Assembly: GCA_002344965.1 (NCBI GenBank)
Contig: DDUU01000044.1
Span: forward strand, 1 to 13,468
Direction of reading: 5' to 3'
DNA length: 13,468 nucleotides
DNA from: Candidatus Tepidiaquacellales bacterium UBA2330
Lineage (GTDB): Bacteria; Bacteroidota; Ignavibacteria; Tepidaquicellales; Tepidaquicellaceae
Shown: in pieces, positions 7,827 through 13,468 of the stretch
How the letters are laid out: every line of letters begins with the position of its first letter
How positions within the stretch are numbered: position 1 is the stretch's first letter
The notes under the pieces: generated by a model
What the model saw: only the letters and a program-made list of their open reading frames with translations
Database searches by the model: none
What the model was told of the DNA's origin: nothing
Position numbers and translations under genes: made by a program

Positions 7827-9596
7827 TTAATTAAGATTCCTTTTATTTAACTCAGCGATTATCCAGTCGTTGACTATATTCTCAAGAAGCGGCAGCGGCA
7901 CTGCTCCGTTTTTCAGAATCTGATCGTGGAATTTTTTAATATCAAAATTATCACCAAGTTTCTCTTCAGCATTTTTCCTTAACTCTTTGATCTTAAGCTC
8001 ACCAATTTTATATGCAAGCGCCTGTCCGTTCCAGGAAATATATCTGTCAACTTCAGACCGCAGATCGTGATCTGAATTAGGCGTGTACTTTTTCATATAT
8101 TCAAATGCCTGCTCTCTTGTCCACATTTTATCATGTATACCCGTATCGACTACTAATCTGCACGCTCTCCACATTTCAAAAGTAAGCGCGCCGTAAAGCT
8201 GATAAAGATCTTCATACATACCTGTCTCATATCCGAGACTTTCAGCATAAAGTCCCCATCCTTCAATGAATGCTGTTACACCTAAATCTCTTCTGAACTT
8301 AGGCAGATCCTTAAGCTCCTGTGCTATTGCTATCTGAAGATGATGTCCGGGAACAGCTTCATGCAGCGCAAGCGCAGTCATTGTATATTTTGGTCTCGAA
8401 GGCAGATTATAAGTATTCACATAAAAATATCCCGGTCTGGATCTGTCATCCGGCGCACTGTAATAATACGCCTGAGGAGCAGATGCGGCACGGTATTCTT
8501 CCATTTCAAACAGATCATATTTTGCTTCAGGCAATATTCCGAAAAGCTCCGGCAATTTTTCATCCATCTTTTTTAATATTTCCCTGTAACCGTTCATAAG
8601 ATCTTCTTTCTCTGTATAATAAAACTGCGGATCGGATTTCAGAAATTCATTGAATTCCTGCAAACTTCCTTTGAATCCTGTCAGGTCTTTTACTTTTTCC
8701 ATTTCAGCATATATTCTCGCAACTTCACTTAATCCTATATTATGTATTTCATCCGCTGTAAGATCTAAAGTCGTGTAACTCTTTATTGAATATTCATAAA
8801 GCTCTTTCCCGTTTGGAAGAGCCCAGACACCCGCATCCGTCCTGCACGCAGGAAGATATTCAGTTTTTACAAAATCATAAAGTTTCTTATATGAAGGGTT
8901 GATCACTTTAACAATTATTTCCTTTAGTTCATTTTCAACAAGTGATTTCTCTTCAGGTGTAAGCTTATTCTCTTTTTTTAAAGTGGAATAAAACACTGAC
9001 TGCTCGGGATTTTCTGCAATTATTTTTTCAATCTGCGGAAGAGTCTGATCCATCAGAAATACCGGCATAACATAACCTTCAGATATGCCTTTTCTCATAT
9101 TGGAAATAGTATTGTCGAATTTAGATTCTAGCTGTCTGAGACGGGAAAAATATTTTTTATATTCTTCATAGGTTGAGACAGGCTGGTAATTAATTAACTG
9201 AGGGGCATAAATGTGAATTCCCCATTGCTGACCCATCGGCATATAATAGCCTTTGAATTTTTCTCCGGCGAGATTTTCTTCCAGTGAAGATTTAAAGAGA
9301 TCGTAATTAAGTTTATCTGACTCGGATAAATTGTTATAATCTACCAATTTAAGTCTGTTCATATATGCTCTTAATGTGTCATAATATTTAAAAACCGCCG
9401 CTTCGGAATTATCGGAAAGTCTGTCATCATATCTGTGATCTCCGTTATAAGTAGCACCTTCCGGATAAGTTCTCAGATTATATTCTTCCATATCGCTGAA
9501 TATTTTCAAGAGTTCATCATCAGGTGATGATTCAATATTCACGCCAGTTAACATATTAAATAGTAAAAATAACAAGATTAAGTAAAAAACTTTCAT
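7827..9596 (-). CDS. DUF885-family putative zinc peptidase, exported
   Basis: The product is 589 residues, a usual length for the DUF885 family. The ATG at 9596 is followed by a strongly hydrophobic N-terminus (residues 4-18), indicating a signal peptide or anchor without a lipobox Cys. The diagnostic HEAVPGHHLQ motif lies at residues 412-421, and EGWGLYAE at 445-452. In this family the His/Glu residues of these two motifs are taken to bind a metal and perform hydrolysis. The segment RPGYFYVNTYNLPSRP before the metal motif is also typical. The N-terminal half is helical (DELLKIFSDMEEYNLRTYPE). The family is annotated as metallopeptidase-like; the substrate here is unknown, probably extracytoplasmic peptides. 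Its stop lies 24 bases before the barrel gene, which suggests an envelope-peptide function for the pair. Confidence 0.88.
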   Translation of the reverse strand: MKVFYLILLFLLFNMLTGVNIESSPDDELLKIFSDMEEYNLRTYPEGATYNGDHRYDDRLSDNSEAAVFKYYDTLRAYMNRLKLVDYNNLSESDKLNYDLFKSSLEENLAGEKFKGYYMPMGQQWGIHIYAPQLINYQPVSTYEEYKKYFSRLRQLESKFDNTISNMRKGISEGYVMPVFLMDQTLPQIEKIIAENPEQSVFYSTLKKENKLTPEEKSLVENELKEIIVKVINPSYKKLYDFVKTEYLPACRTDAGVWALPNGKELYEYSIKSYTTLDLTADEIHNIGLSEVARIYAEMEKVKDLTGFKGSLQEFNEFLKSDPQFYYTEKEDLMNGYREILKKMDEKLPELFGILPEAKYDLFEMEEYRAASAPQAYYYSAPDDRSRPGYFYVNTYNLPSRPKYTMTALALHEAVPGHHLQIAIAQELKDLPKFRRDLGVTAFIEGWGLYAESLGYETGMYEDLYQLYGALTFEMWRACRLVVDTGIHDKMWTREQAFEYMKKYTPNSDHDLRSEVDRYISWNGQALAYKIGELKIKELRKNAEEKLGDNFDIKKFHDQILKNGAVPLPLLENIVNDWIIAELNKRNLN

Positions 9597-9702
9597 ATTA
9601 GAAGATATATAAATTTATAAATTATTCTGAGTTTAATAAATAGCTGTTCAAACTTTTTGAAAAATTATAATTAAAAACCTTAGATCTCAATTTTAAATCC
9701 GG

Positions 9703-10134
9703 TCATTTCAATTCAGTATTCACCATCCAGTTGATTCCGAATTTATCTGTAAACATTCCGAAGTATGCTCCCCAGAAAGTATTGCTCATCGGCATTGTAA
9801 CTTTTCCGCCTTCGGAAAGTCCTTTAAAAAATCTGTCTGCTTCTTCCTTACTGTCCGTGTTTATTGAAATAGAAAAATTATTTCCAATAACCGTCGACTG
9901 ACCAAAAGCTTCTGAACTGTCGCTTCCCATAATTGTCGTCTCCTTACTTACCGGTAAACTGATGTGCATTATCTTGTCCTTTTCACTGTCCGGTACGGGC
10001 GGCATTCCTTCTCCTGAAGGCATTTCTCCGAATGTACCCACATAAGGAAATTCACCTCCGAATACTGTTTTGTAAAAATTAAAAGCTTCCAGGCAATTAC
10101 CATTAAAGGTCAGATAAACATTTACTGTTGTCAT
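9703..10134 (-). CDS. PhnB/YjdN-like VOC-family protein
   Basis: The product is 143 residues, of the usual length for the PhnB/YjdN branch of the vicinal-oxygen-chelate (glyoxalase/bleomycin-resistance) superfamily. Hallmarks are the opening VYLTFNGNCLEAFNFYKTVF, the MGSDSSE turn (69-75), the DSKEEADRFFKGLSEGG helix and the closing MPMSNTFWGAYFGMFTDKFG plus INWMVN. Proteins of this branch are soluble and cytoplasmic; few have a proven reaction, and older names such as 3-demethylubiquinone methyltransferase are misleading. It sits 50 bases downstream of the SH3-like gene. The next gene downstream, the DUF885 peptidase, starts 106 bases beyond its stop and no terminator is visible in between. 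Confidence 0.88.
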   Translation of the reverse strand: MTTVNVYLTFNGNCLEAFNFYKTVFGGEFPYVGTFGEMPSGEGMPPVPDSEKDKIMHISLPVSKETTIMGSDSSEAFGQSTVIGNNFSISINTDSKEEADRFFKGLSEGGKVTMPMSNTFWGAYFGMFTDKFGINWMVNTELK

Positions 10135-10184
10135 TGTATAATTATTTTAATTAATATTTAATGTGAAAAATTCTTAAACGAAAT

Positions 10185-10541
10185 TTAAAATTCTAAATTT
10201 TCAAATACTTCGTCCGGTATCCATCCTTCTTTTTTTGACCGAAGGTTTTCAGCCCATGACCAGCCGTTCAATGACTTCTTTATAATGACTTCATCACCTA
10301 CATCAGCATCCAGCTCCTGAGCAGTATAATTTTCTAAAACTTTACCAATTGTTCTGTCCGGAGAAAATTCAAATATCTGTACCGGCGCCCATCCCTTTCC
10401 TTTTTCGCTTTCCGCCCAGATCCAGCCTTTCCATTTTTCTTCTTTCTCTTCCTCTCCAAAGATTACTTCATCACCTGTCTCGAGTATTAAAGGTTTATGA
10501 TATTGAGTCCGGTAAGATTTTCTAACAATAAATATTTTCAT
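10185..10541 (-). CDS. Duplicated SH3-like domain protein
   Basis: The product is 118 residues with an ATG start, and no signal peptide or membrane segment, so it is predicted cytoplasmic. Two similar SH3-like units are visible: residues about 20-58 (GDEVIFGEEEKEEKWKGWIWA, then GKGWAPVQIFE) and about 77-114 (GDEVIIKKSLNGWSWA, then KEGWIPDEVFE). Each has the G-D-E-V-I strand, a G-W-x-W-A strand and a G-W-x-P turn. This matches the eukaryotic-style variant SH3 fold found in small bacterial proteins; ENYTAQELD before unit two is reminiscent of the SH3 ALYDYxAxxxDE motif. The likely role is binding a protein partner or peptide, but the partner is unknown. It lies 70 bases after the carbonic anhydrase gene and 50 bases before the PhnB-like gene. 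Confidence 0.75.
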   Translation of the reverse strand: MKIFIVRKSYRTQYHKPLILETGDEVIFGEEEKEEKWKGWIWAESEKGKGWAPVQIFEFSPDRTIGKVLENYTAQELDADVGDEVIIKKSLNGWSWAENLRSKKEGWIPDEVFENLEF

Positions 10542-10611
10542 CCAATTTAACTTATTTCCGAATCAATTTCGGTAAATTAAAACGGATAGATTCAGGCGAT
10601 CAGAAATTTAT

Positions 10612-11340
10612 TCAATTAAGAAAAGTCACCTTTCCGTTTTCAAGATTATACACACCGCCGGCAATTTTTATCTGTCCTGATTCTTCCATTTCTTTAAGTA
10701 TAGGGCTGTTTTTCCTTATATTATCAATTGCAAGTTTTACATTTTCATTTGTAACCTTGCTTACGAATTCTGTATTCCCGGAAGTTTCGTCGCCTTGCTT
10801 TGTTGCAGCACTGTCAACCGCCGGCGTAATCTTTGACAATAATTCAGTAATATTTCCCAGCTCTACTTTATCAATAGCCGATTTTACCGCACCGCAGTTA
10901 CTGTGTCCGAGCACGAGTATGAGTTTGGAGCCGGCGACTTTGCAGCCGTATTCCATACTACCCAGAATATCGGGATTTACAATATTGCCTGCTACTCTCG
11001 CTACAAACACATCGCCGATGCTTAAGTCAAAAATTGATTCAACCGGAACTCTGGAATCCAGACATGATAAGATTACAGCTGAAGGATACTGACCGCTTTC
11101 CGATTTCAAAACCTGAGCTGTATAATCAACCTTAGTCATTTTACCCGATGCAAATCTTTCATTTCTTACTCTCAAAGAATCAAGTATCTGCTGAGGGTTA
11201 AGGGATTGCTGTAATTCAGCTGTTTTCACTTCCGTTCTTACATCAGATTTTTCCTGTGTTTTTAATACCTGCTCTTCTTTTTTCTCTGAACATGAAAACA
11301 TTAACAAAGTTATTGACAGGAGTAAATAAATTTTAATCAT
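10612..11340 (-). CDS. Beta-class carbonic anhydrase, lipoprotein
   Basis: The product is 242 residues. It catalyses reversible CO2 hydration to bicarbonate if active. All beta-class zinc-site residues are visible: Cys93, Asp95 and Arg97 in SCLDSRVP, and His146 and Cys149 in GHSNCGA; the ARVAGN segment (114-119) is also conserved. The N-terminus is lipoprotein-like: a hydrophobic run, then Cys17 after M-F-S, a relaxed Bacteroidota-type lipobox. The residues after Cys (S-E-K-K-E-E) resemble the charged export signal described for surface lipoproteins of Capnocytophaga, so exposure outside the outer membrane is possible but inferred. About 30 linker residues precede the catalytic domain. Beta enzymes are usually cytoplasmic, so this is an extracytoplasmic version. 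It is 40 bases from the neighbouring lipoprotein gene, which suggests one transcript. Confidence 0.92.
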   Translation of the reverse strand: MIKIYLLLSITLLMFSCSEKKEEQVLKTQEKSDVRTEVKTAELQQSLNPQQILDSLRVRNERFASGKMTKVDYTAQVLKSESGQYPSAVILSCLDSRVPVESIFDLSIGDVFVARVAGNIVNPDILGSMEYGCKVAGSKLILVLGHSNCGAVKSAIDKVELGNITELLSKITPAVDSAATKQGDETSGNTEFVSKVTNENVKLAIDNIRKNSPILKEMEESGQIKIAGGVYNLENGKVTFLN

Positions 11341-11380
11341 TTAATTTAATTTTAATTTAACAAACGTGTATTGATGTATT

Positions 11381-12028
11381 CTATTTTTTAATTTCCGTTA
11401 CGGGAATTTCCATACTGACAAGTGAAGTATTGTATTTTTTCCTGTTTGCTTTCAGCTCTGAAAGGAATTCTTTATACTTATCTCCGTATGCTCTTTTACT
11501 AAGTCCGATGAGCAAAACGCCTTTTCTGCCTGACTTGTCTGTATGATTTAAATATCTGTAAGCGTTCCACTCTACAATCATTTTATCTTCTTCCGCTCCG
11601 TCACTTAATAAAAAATCCAGAAGGATCTCTCCCCTTTCTTTATTTTCAGTCAATTCAAAATTAGCCATTACATCTCCGGATTTTCTTTTTTCAATTTCCT
11701 TTGACTTGGAAATTGCAAGATCTTTTGCTGAATTTTCAGTTTCCATAAAACTAATCAGTATCATCTGATTAAATTTTTCAAGTTTGTCTCCTTCCTGAAT
11801 ATATTCCTGTGTATACAAATTTTCAGGTGAGTTTGAGCTGAACAGCAGACTGAAATCCTTCCCGTCAAAATTTATTTCCTGCGGTGTATTCAGATAATTT
11901 TTAATAATATTTTTAGATTCTGCTTCCAGTTTGGTATTAACGGAATCTTTCATGTTTTCAGAATTTCCCTGCTTGCTGCATGAATAAAAAATTGTAATCA
12001 GACTAAAAGTAATTAAAAGTTTTTTCAT
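11381..12028 (-). CDS. Lipoprotein of unknown function
   Basis: The product is 215 residues with a lipoprotein signal: two lysines, a hydrophobic core, and Cys17 after F-Y-S, a relaxed lipobox. The mature part is highly charged and soluble in character (many K and E), with the readable stretches DGKDFSLLFSSNSPENLY, EYIQEGDKLEKFNQMILISF and VLLIGLSKRAYGDKYKEFLS. Alternating strand/helix character suggests a small alpha/beta domain. I do not recognise a family. It lies between the VOC gene (65 bases upstream) and the carbonic anhydrase gene (40 bases downstream) on the same strand, so it may be expressed with them; pairing with the other lipoprotein could mean shared envelope location only. Confidence 0.8.
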   Translation of the reverse strand: MKKLLITFSLITIFYSCSKQGNSENMKDSVNTKLEAESKNIIKNYLNTPQEINFDGKDFSLLFSSNSPENLYTQEYIQEGDKLEKFNQMILISFMETENSAKDLAISKSKEIEKRKSGDVMANFELTENKERGEILLDFLLSDGAEEDKMIVEWNAYRYLNHTDKSGRKGVLLIGLSKRAYGDKYKEFLSELKANRKKYNTSLVSMEIPVTEIKK

Positions 12029-12093
12029 TTAAAATAAGATAAAGTTATAAATTGATGTATAAGAAAATTTCGGCTTAAATTTTGCAAACTGAA

Positions 12094-12747
12094 TTAATTA
12101 AATTCAATAACAATTAATCTGTTGTCAGCTTCTATAATCATTTTCACATAATGCTTTTCCGCGCGGTCATTTGTCGGATACCAGTTTCTTTCCTGACCTG
12201 ATATTACAATCAATCCGTTATCATCTCCTAACACCGTAAAGTCAGCACGCTTCGGACCTTTTGAAAAATAACACAACTGATATTTCTCATTAAAGCTTTC
12301 AGCTAATTTCATCGGCTCATCGGTTACAATTCCAATTTCACTAATCGACTGAACTGAATCTGAATCAAATTCTTTATCTGAAAAATTTTCTAAATCATAT
12401 CTCACAATAAATTCCACTATGTATCCGTTATTGTCATAAAAGTAAAACGCCTTAGCATTCCAGTTTTTGAAATCCGAAATAAATTCATCATCAGGATTTT
12501 TAATTACTTCTGTCTTTCCTTTTATCCACTCAAGAGCTTCAGTTAATTTATTGCACGGTATATTAAAAGCAAAATGGTATTTGGGTTTTAAATTAACAGA
12601 TTTATTAAAGACCAGAACAGAATTTCCGGTCCTGAATGAAATTTTACCGGAACCGGAATTTAGTTTTTTAAATCCTAAGATTTCAGAATAAAACTTTTCT
12701 GTTTCTTTTAAATTGTCTGTCAGTAATTCAATTTCCTTTATTCTCAA
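12094..12747 (-). CDS. Two-module VOC (glyoxalase-fold) family protein
   Basis: The product is 217 residues. The start is a TTG at 12747, giving the typical VOC opening RIKEIELLTDNLKETEKFY; an in-frame TAA lies 9 bases further upstream, so no earlier start is possible, and no ATG exists near the N-terminus. Module one covers about residues 1-118 and ends with the signature FYFYDNNGYIVEFI; candidate metal ligands are Glu7, His58 and Glu112. Module two covers about 135-217 (ISEIGIVTDEPMKLAESF, then DDNGLIVISG). It lacks the usual ligand set and may be structural. The protein is probably cytoplasmic and may bind or isomerise a small electrophile or act as a resistance-type binding protein; the substrate is unknown. 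The 187-base gap upstream probably includes its promoter. Confidence 0.8.
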   Translation of the reverse strand: MRIKEIELLTDNLKETEKFYSEILGFKKLNSGSGKISFRTGNSVLVFNKSVNLKPKYHFAFNIPCNKLTEALEWIKGKTEVIKNPDDEFISDFKNWNAKAFYFYDNNGYIVEFIVRYDLENFSDKEFDSDSVQSISEIGIVTDEPMKLAESFNEKYQLCYFSKGPKRADFTVLGDDNGLIVISGQERNWYPTNDRAEKHYVKMIIEADNRLIVIEFN

Positions 12748-12756
12748 TTTACTTTA

Positions 12757-12785
12757 TTTATATTTAAAATAATGATTATAAACAA
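12757..12785 (-). promoter_or_regulatory. Weak promoter-like pair before the VOC gene
   Basis: On the minus strand TTGTTT (12780-12785) and TATAAA (12757-12762) are separated by 17 bases, the usual sigma-70 spacing. The predicted transcript start would fall only a few bases ahead of the TTG start codon, leaving almost no leader. That and the high A+T content make a chance match likely. Confidence 0.15.
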
Positions 12786-12934
12786 ATGAACTTTTCTGTA
12801 CAGCAGCTTCTGTTTACGAATTGTTTTACTCATAAGTCAGCCTGTTAAAAATAAACCGGACAGCTTAACTTTTAGAGTTATCCAAATTGTTTTAATCACC
12901 TGAAGGAATATGTGAATATCGTTTTACTTTCTTA

Positions 12935-13396
12935 TTAAGAAGTGGATTTGCAGTATATTTTAAACACACTGTCATCAAGCTCATATCCGTTTGTAAAAAA
13001 ACTCCACCCTTTTTTCTCATAAAAATTTTCATGATCCGTTGCCAGGTAAAGAAAATCAAACCCTTTTTTCTTTGACTCCTGAAGCCCGTGTTCAAGCAAC
13101 TTCCCGGCAATTCCTTTATTTCTGTGGGCTTTATTTACATACAGACATGCGAACCAGGGCATCAGATCCTGTCTGCTGATCAGGTCATTTGTCAGCAAAG
13201 CGTAAGATGCGATTATCTCATCCTTGTTTGCATACACATAAAATTTCGGAAGAGCTTTTTTGTCATCAGTTGAGTTTAAAATACAATCACGATAAAATTT
13301 ATAATTGCTGTCCTTTCCCCAGCAGCCCCATATATATTCAATTGCTTTCTCAATTAACTCAGGGCGTTTCGATATTTCGGAAATTTTAAATTTCAT
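12935..13396 (-). CDS. GNAT-family N-acetyltransferase
   Basis: The product is 153 residues with an ATG start at 13396, the normal length for a single GNAT domain. Motif A, which binds the acetyl-CoA pyrophosphate, is visible in WFACLYVNKAHRNKGIAGKL: R92-x-x-G95-x-A97 after the beta strand. Motif B follows as LYLATDHENFYEKKGW (117-131), with the F-Y-E-K-x-G-W closing pattern. The reaction is transfer of an acetyl group from acetyl-CoA to an amine; the acceptor (a small molecule, peptide or protein N-terminus) cannot be read from the sequence. The upstream gene at the window edge stops only 2 bases before its start, indicating coupled translation. A 187-base gap separates it from the next gene. 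Confidence 0.9.
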   Translation of the reverse strand: MKFKISEISKRPELIEKAIEYIWGCWGKDSNYKFYRDCILNSTDDKKALPKFYVYANKDEIIASYALLTNDLISRQDLMPWFACLYVNKAHRNKGIAGKLLEHGLQESKKKGFDFLYLATDHENFYEKKGWSFFTNGYELDDSVFKIYCKSTS

Positions 13397-13398
13397 AA

Positions 13399-13468
13399 TT
13401 ATAAAATCATACTGACAGCTAATAAATCTTTCAAATCAAAAGTTACTGTTGTGTCCATTGAGTCTCCC
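13399..13468 (-). CDS. 3' end of an unidentified gene, cut by the window edge
   Basis: Only one minus-strand frame is open to the window edge. It gives 22 codons ending at TAA (13399-13401); readable residues include DTTVTFDLKDLLAVSMIL. The other two minus frames stop within this stretch. The stop lies 2 bases ahead of the acetyltransferase start, the spacing expected for adjacent genes of one operon. An ATG at 13457 exists inside the frame, but an 18-19 codon gene starting there seems unlikely. The family cannot be named from so little. Confidence 0.5.
   Translation of the reverse strand, partial: GDSMDTTVTFDLKDLLAVSMIL

Noticed and set aside
10757..11092. Plus-strand ORF opposite the carbonic anhydrase
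   Set aside because: Fully antisense to a gene with all its catalytic residues and no features of its own.
12836..12870. AGCCTGT...ACAGCT imperfect hairpin in the gap before the VOC gene
   Set aside because: The stem needs bulges and wobble pairs and is not followed by a T-tract, so I do not call a terminator.
12892..13110. Minus-strand ORF of 72 codons overlapping the acetyltransferase
   Set aside because: Out of frame with a clear GNAT domain, and its composition is not protein-like.
1..13468. CRISPR array, tRNA, rRNA, integrase or transposase, toxin-antitoxin or defence system
   Set aside because: No regularly spaced repeats, cloverleaf-like sequence, rRNA-like blocks or matching protein motifs were seen on either strand.

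Overview
The window is AT-rich chromosomal DNA, and every convincing gene lies on the minus strand, so transcription runs from high to low coordinates. The best guess for the organism is a member of the Ignavibacteria or a near relative in the Bacteroidota/Chlorobi group. Three things point there: a C-terminal type IX secretion (T9SS) sorting domain of the NYPNPFNP type, a large secreted protein ending in a dockerin-like double calcium loop, and lipoproteins with relaxed lipoboxes. The taxon is inferred from protein style and not from a marker gene.

Layout in transcription order. The right edge (13399-13468) holds only the last codons of an unidentified gene. It is followed after 2 bases by a GNAT acetyltransferase (12935-13396). 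After a 187-base gap comes a run of small, closely spaced genes: a two-module VOC (glyoxalase-fold) protein (12094-12747), a lipoprotein of unknown function (11381-12028), a lipoprotein beta-carbonic anhydrase (10612-11340), a duplicated SH3-like protein (10185-10541) and a PhnB/YjdN-like VOC protein (9703-10134). Next come three envelope or exported proteins: a DUF885-family putative zinc peptidase (7827-9596), an outer-membrane beta-barrel protein (6678-7802) and an NHL/SMP-30-like beta-propeller with a T9SS signal (5501-6598). A strong hairpin terminator (5399-5428) closes this block.

A separate unit follows: a 1096-residue secreted protein (1893-5183) made of Asp-box propeller repeats, a CARDB-like domain, a choice-of-anchor-J-like domain and a dockerin-like C-terminus. 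It has its own terminator (1819-1847). The last gene (594-1757) encodes an exported TPR protein with a central motif resembling the TTC39/Iml2 family. The left 593 bases have no convincing gene. They carry hairpins, an A-rich imperfect direct repeat and a protein-like but interrupted minus-strand reading frame.

Functionally, most products are exported or envelope-associated (peptidase, barrel, two T9SS/dockerin-style secreted proteins, two lipoproteins, TPR protein), mixed with small cytoplasmic housekeeping or detoxification-type proteins. I see no CRISPR array, tRNA, rRNA, intact mobile element or recognisable defence system. The least ordinary items are the dockerin-ended giant protein, the TTC39/Iml2-like TPR protein, two genes that appear to start with TTG, and the decayed-looking left end.
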